NCBI RefSeq assembly: GCF_000003815.2 | Contig: NC_049997.1 | Coordinates: 11,488,295-11,552,294, forward strand | DNA: 64,000 bases | Direction: 5' to 3' | Source of the DNA: Branchiostoma floridae | Lineage: Eukaryota > Chordata > Leptocardii > Amphioxiformes > Branchiostomatidae | In this document: positions 12,730 through 53,868 of the stretch, one piece after another | Position numbering within the stretch: position 1 is the stretch's first letter | Layout: each line of letters opens with the position of its first letter | Program-made: the position numbers and the translations under genes | Notes under the pieces: model-generated | The model's input: only the letters and a program-made list of their open reading frames with translations | Databases searched by the model: none | Told to the model about the DNA's origin: nothing

Positions 12730-13720
12730 TCAAAACTACACAAAACGTGCCAAAAACATGCGTCTGTTTAACGATCAACGGATGACGTGTCAGTCCCTCC
12801 CTTACCGGGTGATTACCTAGAAATATGTGGGTGACAAAAGGAAGGGTTGTACACCTGTGCAGTGTTTGTTGTCATAACCTTCGAGTCATCTCCGGTCGTC
12901 CGAGAAACCGTGTGTGAAAGGGGATGGAAAATTAGTGACTCACGGTCTACAGAAAAAGCAAAATGCTGCAGTTTAAACTTTTTAAAACAAATTTCAAAAG
13001 GTCGCTCAAACAACGAACAGGATGTTGAACCAAGGACGACGACTTGTTGTTACTTCATATATTCACGTATACATATGCAGTAACTAAAGTTGACATCAAT
13101 TTTTGCTCCTGTATGTGATACAGTTTTGCTCTGTCAAATGTGATGATGTTTCACGGATGTGGCATATTAGAGAGAATCTTGGAGATTTTTGTCAGAATCA
13201 TATTCAATTTGATACAAATTGCAGGGTGAAAGCGAATCTGTAGTGGAAAGAATTATTTATTCTATGGCATCTTGTCTCCTTGCTACTAGTATTCAGTTTT
13301 CTTGCCTTTGGGGTTAAAACTATATTCTCTAAGCAGAGGTTGAGATCGTTACTTTGTTCGATCAGTTGTCAGAAACCGATTTCTCCCTTCAAATGCTCAA
13401 ACGCTCAGTTAAGGAAAGCAACTGAAAACGAAAAATCGTTCTGCAAGTGTTTCTGCAGTTTCTACCACCAAAACGATTTCAACAACTCAAGGCAAGGCAG
13501 GGTAGTATATGTAGTAGATGTAGTAGATGACTATACAGGAGATGATGATGATAGTATGTGTAGAAGTTGGTAGTGGGCAACGATTTGTGCGTTTGTCCAA
13601 TGTCTGTCGTTGCCACAAAGATCACCTACTCAGTTGTTGTCGTGCACTTGCAGTACAACAGCGCCCCTAGTTGGAAGTAGATTGAATTGCAGCTTTGCTA
13701 TTGCTGACGGCTTTTAGCTT
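12730..13720. other. Unique stretch without a supported gene
   Basis: It holds a few short open frames (longest about 97 codons at 13280-13573) and a GTAGTAGATGTAGTAGATGA-like simple patch near 13505. None resembles a known domain. Confidence 0.5.
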
Positions 13721-13729
13721 TCGAATCGT

Positions 13730-14142
13730 TACTCTCCAAGCAGAGGTTAGGCTCCGGCTGTTTTTTTAGCCGTTTTTATCGGGCTTTCTATTTTGTCATT
13801 TTTTCTTACTGTGTCCGGCCTAACCTCTGCCCGCACTAACCTATAGGCGGAGCAAACCTATTTGATTCCTTTGAAGAAAGGTGCCAGAACTCCTCCTTTG
13901 GAACCATCAAATTGTCATTAGGGGTAAGGATTTTACGGCCCGGGATTATGACACGTCCTGCATCTTCAGCCCGGCTGCGGAAGCCACCCGCCGAGTCTCC
14001 TATTCACCTAACACAATGACCTCTAATGACCTCCACCCGTACGGACACAGTAAGAAAAAATGACAAAATAGAAAGCCCGATAAAAACGACTAAAAAAAAA
14101 ACGTTAAAAAAGAGCCGGAGCCTAACCTCTGCTTGGAGAGTA
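13730..14142. mobile_element. 413-bp MITE with long perfect-ended TIRs and 9-bp target duplication
   Basis: The outer ends are identical inverted TACTCTCCAAGCAGAGG. The arms continue through TTAGGCTCCGGC, TTTTTATCGGGCTTTCTATT and TTCTTACTGTGTCCG for about 90 bp. TCGAATCGT flanks the element at 13721-13729 and 14143-14151, a clean 9-bp duplication. Nine bases suit Mutator-like elements; 8 bp plus a chance base would suit hAT. The 60-codon frame inside is not a gene. Confidence 0.9.
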
Positions 14143-14151
14143 TCGAATCGT

Positions 14152-17100
14152 CTCATCGGTTTGTAGTCTATACGGTTGGCAGTGAAACGTCCGAAGTCAG
14201 TTGACCTAATCAATAGTTACTAACATGCTAAGATATAGTTAGAATTCCCCAAAGATATTAACCGAAAACAGACAAAAGACGAGGTAATAAAGTATGACTA
14301 TAACGCCCGAGTTTTACTAGGTCTTACTACTAGTAACGTTAATATGAGTAATTTTAGACAGCTTGTAACATGTCAGTTTAAGTGTCAGTTGTGACAAGTG
14401 TAATCGACAAATGTTTGATTAACGAGTAAGAGTTCAAAGCCTCCGATTTAAGCTTCTTAATCAGAGTACTTAGTCTAGTAGTAAAGTCTAGTCAATACCA
14501 GTGTTTTCACTATGGGCATTGCAGTCCATTTCTGTCACCTAGCGACATTTACAAAAAGTGCAGTTACCGGTCACATGTATAGCGGCCTGCACTTTTGACA
14601 TTTGTCGACAGGAGGCAGCATTAGACCACAAGCTGGCATTTGCTTGACGGTTTATTGACAAAGGTACCGAAAAAGAGACTAGGCAATGTTGTCAAGCGAG
14701 GGGTTAATAATAGGTATGCATTTGTCATATGTTTCTGACAAAAACAACACATTAATTTTCACAGAATAGGATTTCAGGACTGAACTTTATGGAATTGCTA
14801 AGACACTTGTAAGCCCCATAGTCCCCTTTCTAAATTTAGTTTATTCTTCTACAGATACCACTACAAAACAAAACAAATTGAGTTCTTATTGCAATTCTTG
14901 AATCCACAGTATGTGCATGTCAGTTAGCTGTTCAATACCATTTCAGTGCAAAAGTTAGAAAATCATATTACTCAAAGGTTTCTTGATCTTGACCAAATCA
15001 AAGGATCATCAGTACTCTCCAAGATGAGGTTGAAAGGGTTGGTACCTTCTGCTAAGTATAATCTTCTGACAGCCTTGAAGGGTTCTCTGTCAAAAAATGG
15101 GTACCAAACAGGTACCAATCTCTCACTGTCACCTCTGCCTTGAGACTAAACCAATAGTTGAGAGAACCAAAGAAAGAGTCGGAGCCTTGGGTTGATGTTT
15201 TCAAGTGATCTGTACTTATAATATGAAAACTTAACATTTATACATACAAAGATCAGTGACAATAAAAAGGCTAACACAGGGGATATTGCTGGCTTCAGCA
15301 CTAGCAGTAGCATCTCACAGCTTTTCCCACTCAACATGCCAACCTGCATGCAGGGGGTATGCCTTACATGTTTTCTTATTCAATTTGTAGTTATCAAAAA
15401 TTTTCTGGTTAACAAGTCATAGTATGGATATACAGGGTGAACACAGAACTTTGAGGCACAAGGGGATATCATTGTGGATCATACTTGCCAGGCAAGGTAT
15501 CAAATTCATGCAATATACATTTGTATAATCTTTGATAAAATAAGATAGCGGAGGCAAGGCACGATCCAGTACAAATAGGGTTATGCTGGCTTCGCCCCCC
15601 AAGGCATCGCCAAAAAGCACATGGACAGCTTACTCTACAATACACATGAGGTGCTTAAGGTAATGCAACTGCAAGTTGTTTAGAAACTAGGCAAAGATAC
15701 AGAGGCATACACAAGACTAGGCGCGACACTTGCACAACATTGGCAACACAGAAATGGTGCGTTTTTTCTTATAAATGATACATAATTCTTGAATACATAC
15801 ACAACATTTGAGTAACCTAAACGAAGACATCAAAGCTAAACAGAATGCATTATAAACGAATCATAGGGCTCTTCCCTGCGTAAAAAAAGGAATACAGTAA
15901 TATCACTATAAGATTATCTTACAAATTGTTGTATTTTGATCAAGACTTGATTTTTTCTTCAAGATGTATTGCACTTCCTTATGAAATGCAAGCTCACTAC
16001 AGCAACTGCTTACATTGCCCTCCACCATCTTTTTCCTAACACTTCCCATCATCCTTCACTCTGGCCCTCCGCCAAATATACCGTAAACAACTCTTTATTC
16101 AACTAAGATCTTATACCGTAAGAGCTACTCACATCTTTTTTCACAGTACGACAGCAATCCACGTCCATCTTTGCTTTTCGACTTTCTTTTTTTCATATCG
16201 TCGTATCAAAGCAGGCAAAGCTACATCATTAACATGCAGCAACATCCTTGGCAACCACAAAGCATCATGGGATATATCTATCATCTCTCATAAAATCAGT
16301 TAATATCATCCTAATATCACATTCGAACTGCTTTCCATGTGTTTCCTTTCCTGGAATTCTCAATAAATGATCTATAATATCATTTCTTCTGTTCAGAAAC
16401 CAAAACGTTTCTTTTACTACCAACTGATTACATCACGGCTTTGCTACGTGCACAGACTTGTGACGATAGTGCTCAAGGACACTTGGAGGTCAAGTATCAA
16501 AATGTGACATTAGAGAAACTACATGTCATCTTCTACCACAAAATACCTCGTATCTCATCAAAAATACTATCCCTGGACAGAGAAACCTTTACTACATTTT
16601 AAGACAAAGTTGGCCTTTGTAAAAGTTTCTCCAATGCATTTTTTCCTCTATGCAGCATTAATTTCTTTATAAACTGTTGGTATGGAACGCACAATCGGTG
16701 TTAATAAATTATACAGGAAGAATCCGTTAGCATAGATGCCAGCACTCTGAGAAAGTAACAAAATCTGACTCCTAGCTTTTCCCAACTAGTATTTGTTAAT
16801 ATAAAATTCTTTCTAACTCTGGGAATATAAACTAGTACTGGAAATGTTTCTGTTTAATCAAGAACCTGAATATCAACCTGCTTATCAAGTTAATATTAAC
16901 CTGCTTACCAAGTTAATAGAATATTCTTACATCCAGAGTTCAAAATACGATTTTGGAAAAATAGAACTCGTAGCAAATCTATAGTTTTCAGGTAGCAAAG
17001 TTAGATAGTGTTGATTCATATAGCACTTACTTGGTTTCAAATTACAGATCAACCCTTGTGTTTTATCCTGAACAGTAGAAGCACTCCCATTGGAGCATCG

Positions 17101-18314
17101 TGAGAACATGTAGAGACAGAGAAGGCTGCCATTGGTCAGTGTAGACATGTAGCCATGCTAATAACATTGCTACAAGACCTGCAATTGGTCCATTATGTCA
17201 TGAGGTCAACAGATAATCAGACTACCAAATATGGTATAAAGTGTATCACACCAAGGTTTCTATAAAATACTGGGAAACCAGCATGTCTTAGCTATGTACA
17301 TGTACAAAATTTTTTATCAACATTAGCTATAACCTGTGTCATTGCCTCACTCTTTTTAACTGGAGATCTACAATCAAAAATCATCTTTACATTCCAGTTA
17401 GTAAAGGCTAACATTATTGTACAACCACCAACTACTAATGAACTAATGCAAAACTACATGTCATATTAAGTACAAAACTTCGTGGTCTTTAAAGGTGAGG
17501 CTATGACAGGGGTTATAGGTATCATGGAAAGACCAACTAACTGAAAGTTCCCTTATAGCACTGCTGGATTCTGCTATAACCATTTTCCAGAGAGACAGAC
17601 TTGATTGAAACTCAAAGACCTCTATCCCTGCCCACATCTCCAAAGATGCATCTGCCAGAGATGTTGCCCAAAAATGATATACTGTTGAGTTTGAGTTTTT
17701 TATCAAACTTCTTAACTTCCAAGATAAGATTGAAAGAGAGTATGTGATTGGGCAACATGACTCACCGATGTTACCATTACTAAGACAATGCCCAATCACT
17801 ATAGGTGTTACAAATTCAGGCAGAAGTTCCAGCAGTAAAATGTGATAGGGTGACTGAACAGGACAGCCTTTCATAGATATGTGGTCTAAGCTGGGATTTC
17901 ATAAGGTCTTCATCTCAAGCAAGTCGTGACTCTACAACACAAGAATGACAAGCTGACTTAAGACATAGCTAACACTGCACTGCATCTCAAGGAATCTTCA
18001 CAGGTTGTGTACATTACCTAAGTACAGGTATAAAGAGTATACAGTGCACACCTTCCCACTGTCTACTTATATCTTTCATTGGGATCAAACAATGCTATAC
18101 TGTATTTCTGTGTGACTTCCTTGTTTTAAGGAAATGCAGTGCAGTGCTAGCTAAAGATCTTCAGTACTTCTCTGTCTGCTATCTGTCTAGGCGGGTCTGT
18201 GTTTAGACCCTGCCCAACTCGATGCACCACCCCAGGAGAATGCCATGACTTGAAACCAAGGAAGAGGTCTGTTATTGGTTCTTAAGTAAGTCTGAGAGTG
18301 TGTCTGGGAGACGG
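14152..18314 (-). other. Downstream flank and probable 3' UTR of TEAD
   Basis: On the minus strand this is the 4.2 kb after the TEAD stop codon. I see no further exon. The nearest AATAAA on the minus strand that I could find is at 16094-16099, about 2.2 kb past the stop, so a UTR of that length is possible but unproven. The 137-codon open frame at 17461-17874 (minus) has no recognisable domain and would sit inside that UTR. Confidence 0.35.
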
Positions 18315-47184
<28,870 letters not shown>

Positions 47185-47315
47185 CTTGGCTGCTCTCAGG
47201 CACTCTCAGTGTCTGGGAAACGAAAGAGAACGAGCGTTATGTCACAATTTTAAACTTCTGTAACAGTGGTGTTTAAGTACTGCCTATCGTCCTTCCCCAA
47301 GGGCACTAGTGCTTT

Positions 47316-47395
47316 TGTGGCGACAGTGATAGCAGTCATGATTTGTGATCCGGCTGCCCGGGTTCGGCGCGGGTTCGAATCCCGGGAGTCGGGAT
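47316..47395 (+). repeat. tRNA-derived SINE head
   Basis: TGGCGACAGTGATAG is A-box-like, and GGGTTCGAATCCCG is a perfect B box about 55 bp later, as in a pol III promoter. The 7-nt acceptor stem cannot be formed with upstream bases, so this is not a working tRNA gene. It lies about 130 bp outside the first TEAD coding exon. Confidence 0.6.
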
Positions 47396-50300
47396 GTTGT
47401 TTCTTTCTGTTCTACTTCCCCCTCATCCGTACACAGAATAAAGCGCTTACCAACAAGCTATCAATCAGTCCTCTGATCCTTATGAAGTTGGAATGACCCA
47501 AAGCCTAAGTCACACATCCAGACTGGAAGTGTGATGTCAGCAATGGGTCAAAGGTGCTTGTAAGTTGGTAGCGGCCCCCGTCTCGGTTGAGGGAACATTT
47601 ACTACCCAGCAGAGCTATGACAGTCAAACATCTATTCACCTTGTACTGTTTCATCTCTGGTCAAATTTCCTACAAACGCCATAATTTGACTACAAGATTA
47701 CTATAAGATCCTAACAAATATATCCCATAATTCTATCCAGGCGTTCTTATCAGTCCCCTTCTTCCTTCAAAAAGTCATGATTTTGAAGTTTGATTGAATA
47801 GGGTTCAATAATACTGGGTGCATATCAGGATAGTGCAGGTAAAACTGAAGCTGTACAGCTGTTTCTGTCTACCTGCACCTAACCTACACAAACCCTGTAC
47901 CAAATGCAGTAAATCTTAATGTGTCCGTGGTTATTTTGTTTTTTTCAGGGCTTTACAGTGACAACTTTCATCACCAATATAATGTTATGTATAGTATTTT
48001 CTTTGTCCACAACTGTTTCAATCACAAACGTCTAACACCACAAGAACCTACCTGTCCCTTCCTACCATGCAATCTAATTTTTTTTCAGTAACTCACACCA
48101 AATTGACCATGATTAACATAAATGTAGTGGTTTGGAGTAAGGGCACTTCCAAATTATCCCAGTTTTTCCTGACACAATTCCCTTGCTGGGACTTGGAGCT
48201 TGATCAAAACCAGCAGGTACAAATCCCCCTGGCCCAAAACTGTCAGCCTCATGACCCCCAAACCAACAGCTCCGCCCAAGTTTGTCTGACCTCTGACCTC
48301 CACAGCTTTCCACAAACCACCTGGGACACCTGATAGATTTTTCATGGATGCTGGAACTTCATTCATTTTGCTGGAACTTCATTCATTTTGCTGGGACTAA
48401 ATTTTCTGGCTGGAGAGGCATATAATATGATATAGGGTGTTTTGTGTTGGCAGTTGAAATGATAAGGTAATGGTAAGGTAAGCTGAAGACATAGTACAGT
48501 AAGCTGAAGACAAGTGCGTATTTAAGGTGTCCCTACTTAAACTTTGCAGTGGAGATGTCACCACAAAAACAAAACCACTGCAAATGATACAAGGTTTATA
48601 CTATCAAGTTATTCAAGTAGGAAGGAATAGATCAGAATTCTTGTCAAAGAAGAACAGAAGTTTTAACACAGAAGGCAGGGCATATGTAACGGCCCTTTTT
48701 TGGAAAGTTTCGGAATTTTCAACTTTCTGAAATGTATTTTCATGTTGGTCTTTTTGTAGTTTTGTGACACTGTAGCCATGACGTCTAAATTTTTGTCTAT
48801 CAATGGGATGGAATGGTTAAAATTCTTGTCATATGTACCACAAACATCAGCCGGGTAACTATGGAAACCAAGGATAACTCTGGCCTTGACCGTTGCTTCG
48901 ATGGTATGTATTGGTAGACTGAGGAACTATGTCTGGTTTCTCATTCTGATAGCCTTGACAATGATAGACTTCTCATTATAACCATACAGACAGACATATG
49001 CAGAATAGCCATAGCACTCCTGTATAATGCTTTACATCAACTACATGTATATGTGTGACAGTGTGCATGCGTGTTCTGTGAGCATGTTTATGTGCATTAA
49101 CGACCAGGAAAACAATTTGTAGTTCTATACCATTATCAAAGAAATTAAAAAAGTATTTCATGATCATTAGCAGTTCGTCCTCTGATAACAATGAACAAGT
49201 TCAAAGACGTGCACAAAATACAGAATCTTCACACATAAGCAGCAGTGATCCATCAAATATAACCTTCTAACCTTCCCTTCCATATCCATCATAACCACAC
49301 CTGCAAAACATATAGAGCCACAAAAGTTTGGCTGTTCTGAACAACCAAAATGACAGAAACATCTGAGCGATACGACAACCCCTGACCCAAAGAGTCGATG
49401 AAATTGACTGCATAATTTTCCAGTCAACCCCCGGATATCCCCTAACATGGCAGAAAACACGATTCCATAATTGCTTGGCGCAACTACCCAATTACTCTTC
49501 AATTTCTCTTCACAGTGTTTTTTTGTCCTCTGACCTCTTATGTTGGCATGAAACACCTGTAGCAATAACTGAAGGACTATTCTAATTCGGAACCACAAAT
49601 AAAAGAACAACAGGTGATATGGAATAGATTCTCTGGAAGCAGCAAGATATCGCTTTTGACTGGAATGATTAAAACTTCCGGCTTGCCTTGCTTGGCAGCA
49701 TGAAAGCCCTTCAGGCTAAGGATGTTGGCTTGCCAATGAAATAATAAAAGAAACTCTGGTCTGAGACCATGAAGAGACATAGTCAAGCAAAGAAAACAAG
49801 GTATGTGCAATCTTTGATATACAGTTTTCAAACCTCTTTGCCTTTTACCAATTTATGAAACAGGAATCCTTCAGATGTATGTAAATTTTATCATGGAAAA
49901 TGTTTAAGCCATGGAGATAGAAGTCCTTGAAAGGAAATTAGCATAATTGACAGGGTTATCTAGTCCAGATCCAGCTGATTATTGTTCCAATTTATGGGAA
50001 ATCCATTGTGAAAAGGATGGCTGAGCACAATAATGCTGATACAGCTAAGGAATAATGTACTAAAGCCCTTGTGTACTTCCCAAAAGAGAAGAAGAAAGGG
50101 GTAAATTGAGAGACCATACAGCTGACATCTGTTCTTCCTTTGTTGTCTGATGTTAATCTTTTTGCCAGATCACTGACTGGTAGGTTCTGGTCAGTCAAAT
50201 ACATAATCTCAGTTGTCAAAAAATAAACAAAAAATAAAAATAAATGACAGGAGCACTCCACAGTATTTTTGTTGTGTTCTAACCTAAATTCAAATCATCC

Positions 50301-50914
50301 ACTGTCAAAATTTTTTGAACTTGAGTACCACTGGCATAACCATTTCTACAAATAACATGGCAGTTTTGTTCTAAGTTTGTCCAAAATGAAACCACTGTGA
50401 ATATATTCATTTCACTGTGGTTTCATTCTATGGTAAGAGAGAAACAGAGGTTTCCATGATGGTTTAAAGTTGCGGCAGTACAGTACCCATACAGGGAGCT
50501 CCTACATCAACTTGTATTTATCCTATTGGAGCTTTGCCTTTTAACAGAAAACTGATGACAGTGTGGATTTGAAGTTGCCAGAGAATTATGTCTGTATATA
50601 CTGGGATAAACTGGGAGAATACATACATCCTTGCCAGCAGAAGCTACTATAAACATTTTCCTTTTTGTTGATAAAAGTAACTTCAACTTTAGTTACTGTA
50701 CAAGATCCTATTCATTTCTAAATCATCAGTGCACCACTTAAGTGTATACAAAGGATGATCACTGACATTTTCAGCTTCATCATCTTCAAGGTATGGAAGG
50801 GCCTACATCTAAGTCAAGTCAAAACCTCTATAAAATATATAATATATAATAAATGTTGATTTTCCTATTTATGGTTTGAAATAAATAGTATCCACTGGTG
50901 TTTTAGTTTGTTCC
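47396..50914. other. TEAD 5' intron, little structure
   Basis: Apart from the 20-bp tandem near 48350 I see no exon or element. Minus-strand frames of up to 147 codons (49167-49610) have no recognisable domain or codon signature. Confidence 0.5.
48349..48390. repeat. Short tandem, 20-bp unit
   Basis: GCTGGAACTTCATTCATTTT is present twice in a row, with a partial third copy (GCTGGGACT). Confidence 0.85.
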
Positions 50915-51305
50915 AGGTCTGAAGCTAAACGATTTACAGATACTGCACTACAGCTATACTTAAACCTGAAGGTTAGGTCCGGACCTGTACCTAAACAGTT
51001 TTACAGGTGTACAGGTGCACTTACTGTTCAGGTTCGGAGCTGTACATGAACAGTTTTACAGGTACAGCTGCACTTAACGTTCAGGTCCACATCTGCACCT
51101 GAACAGATTACAGGTATACATCACCTGAAGGTTAGGATCAGACCTGTACCTTAACAGTTCTACAGGCGTACAGGCGTACTTATCGTTCTGGTTTGGGCCT
51201 GTACCTGAAAAGTTTTACAGGTACAGCTACACCTTTATGATATGGATCAGAGCGATACCTGAACAGTTTACAGCTACAGGGACACTTAACTTCCGGTTCA
51301 GACCT
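50915..51305. repeat. Minisatellite, unit about 55-60 bp, six or so copies
   Basis: The cycle GGACCTGTACCTGAACAG, TTTTACAGGTACAGCTGCAC, TTA(A/T)CGTTCAGGT repeats with drift from 50915 to 51305. Each unit carries short CAGGT-type inverted pieces (ACCTG and CAGGT), so single strands could fold. Non-coding, inside the TEAD 5' intron. Confidence 0.8.
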
Positions 51306-53692
51306 TTACACAATACTGATAGTCAGAAACCCTGGTGTATACAATGTTCCATCCTGACTGCCTGTGTAAAGAAGTACACGCCATGCCTCTGGGCACAGCT
51401 GTTATCTTTCCATCAGCACAACAAACACTTCAGCCCCCATCTGTGTGCACTGGGCAGGAACAGGAGGAGGACAATAGCAGAGTTCTCACTGCACATTTGG
51501 GGCAAGGTAGTGCCTGACTGAATCTCGCTTATAGCAGCCTGCCCAACATCTGCAGGGAGGGGCCAGTTACTTATAGCCCCGGAGTTTGTGTTACACAGAC
51601 TAGGTGGTACTGTAGGTCTGGGGAGGTTGAAACTGCTAAAAAAACTACAAATTATGATGAATAACTGGTATATCTTTGTCACACAGCAGAGAAATTGATC
51701 CATCGACAAGTCTGAGAGCTCCCAAAATCATTTTGCCCTGGTCAAAATCTGATGTAATATGCCCTGTGTTCTTTAGGAATTAGAACACCATCATTATCAT
51801 GTAATTTTTAGACATCGGCTGATGTTTGTATGTCTCCAACTAGCCCCTTCCAATGTTATTGGGTAGATTATAACTTGAAAAAATATGCATAAAGTGTCAA
51901 TTTTTAAATTCCTCCAATCATGAAATATAGCTACAGCTTGTTAAATATTATTGTTATCCATAGCACAGAAAATTATTTCAAATTTTTTAATCAAAATTTT
52001 CTCCAAAATTTGGGATTTGTTTCTCAACTTTAGTCAAACTTTTTATAACCTTCCAATAAAACGTTTCAACTTAAAGTTTAAGCAATGAATAAAAGACACC
52101 ACACCATGTAATAACATGGATAATCCCTAACTGGGGTCCGATCAGATAAGGGGTATTTGCAGTCAACTCCACTCTGAACAAAGTATATTACTAAAATGTC
52201 TCAGTGTCTTGGAATTCGGGGAATTCTCCACCAGGTGGCACTGCATTATCAGGAAGGCCTTTGTCGCCACATCTCTTTCCAGTTGGGCCGGACCGTCACC
52301 TGATCGTTGGGTGCTCTTAGCCCAACCGGTTGTGACGTCCGCATTTTTCCGAATCTCGGTATGCGCGGAATGTCCCGTCAGGTGGTTCGGCTGTGACAGC
52401 AGACTTCCGTTCCTTTGTTTACTCTCTGTCCCGGGGTAGCTAGGTAATGTGCCCATATGAAAATGCAGGCCAGCTGGATGACAAAGGAAAGGTGAACCTG
52501 CCCAACGAGCTCCAACATCACTCATCTGAGAGCTGGCAACTCGCACAAACAAAGCCGACGACTCCTACCGACGGAAACACCCACAAACAATCCTTTTGTA
52601 AGCAAGCAATATTGTTACATCGGTACATCTAAGGCAGCAACAACAACGGAATAAACCCTTTGTCAACAGAGGATTCTTTGTACATCGTGTAACATTAACA
52701 ATTCTTTTCACCTTTATCTGGCATGCTATAAAACAAAGTGCACGAAACTTCAACAAAGCAAGGTAAGTACCATAGACTACAAAAGAGTCGGTGGTCATGT
52801 ACAAGTAATGAATGCAAAAATAACAATTGTCTGTTAGATCAACAAACATAGAAGAGCTAGATTTTTTACAAGTCAAGCATGACATGATATGCTATAGGTC
52901 AAAAGTCATTTACTTTAAAGACTGTATTCAAAAAACAAGACTTGAAACCCTTCTTCAATAACCTACAGTTTTGAAAATAGTCAGTAATTCTACTTGCCCT
53001 ATATAAACAATGATACTAAGCTTTATTATGAATCATACTACTAAGTATAATTTTTTCACCATTTTTTTCACCAATTTTTTCATAATAACAAGTTGTCTAT
53101 ACTTTTTCCTTGCATGCAAGAATTTAGTAGAAACATACATGCAAATTGCAAGTGGTTATTTCAAGCCATGAAAAATACACCTGTATCTTGGAAACGGATG
53201 CGAGTGCGGTTACTGACACAGTTGACTTGTTCTAACTCAATCTTGCGCAGCGCAAAACCGTTGACACGAAACTAACGGTTTGAACCAGTGCGTTTACACT
53301 TTGTACTGCGACCTTTGGTACGTATGCGATTTCACTGAACTAACGATGTTATAGAGACTGGAACAAACAAATCAGGCTGCACAATTTCAGAACCAGAAGT
53401 AGTCAATCTGTATAACCACAGCTCTACATAACATACACCGTCACGGGTTCACAAAACCTAAACATACCCAATACCTAGAAACTACACGTAAAATTAAAAA
53501 ATTCTGGATCAAGCAATGACTCTATAACTTGAAGTCACATCACTCCCATCAACATAGACTTAGAAAGACAAAACATTAAATAAGGCACACCAACTCAATT
53601 TGAGGGGAAAGTCTATGCCCTGGCATACAGTTTCAAGGAGGGAATATAGTCAGATTCAAGTTTCCTCCAAGCCCTCTGTTTTTACTTTCATC
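51306..53692. other. TEAD 5' intron, no supported feature
   Basis: A 129-codon minus-strand frame at 52163-52552 lies in a somewhat GC-richer patch, but I recognise nothing in it. No TIR pairs seen. Confidence 0.5.
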
Positions 53693-53868
53693 TCTTGCTG
53701 AAACTAGAAATGCCCTGGAAGCAAGAAAATGCAACGGTGTGGCTTAATCTATAGTTAAGCCACACCGTTGCATTTCGCATCTAAGTATAGATAAAAGTTG
53801 TCAACAAAATGAAAGAAATGTTATGTAGTTGAAACAAAAACATTAGCTATTGCTGAAACTAAAATGCC
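53693..53868. repeat. Perfect 21-bp hairpin between two short direct repeats
   Basis: AAATGCAACGGTGTGGCTTA plus A (53727-53747), a 7-nt loop TCTATAG, and the exact inverse (53755-53775). TTGCTGAAACTA(G)AAATGCCCT lies on the left (53694-53715) and again on the right (53848-53868). It could be the core of a palindromic MITE or a transcribed hairpin. Confidence 0.85.

Noticed and set aside
17461-17874. 137-codon minus-strand open frame downstream of TEAD
   Set aside because: No recognisable motif, and it sits where the TEAD 3' UTR is expected.
47316-47395. Functional tRNA gene
   Set aside because: A and B boxes are present, but the acceptor stem cannot pair; it is a SINE head.
49167-49610. 147-codon minus-strand open frame
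   Set aside because: Irregular Cys/Phe/Val-rich composition with no domain; a chance frame in intronic DNA.
52163-52552. 129-codon minus-strand open frame in a GC-richer patch of the TEAD intron
   Set aside because: No TEAD-like or other recognisable sequence, and no splice borders that would fit the gene.
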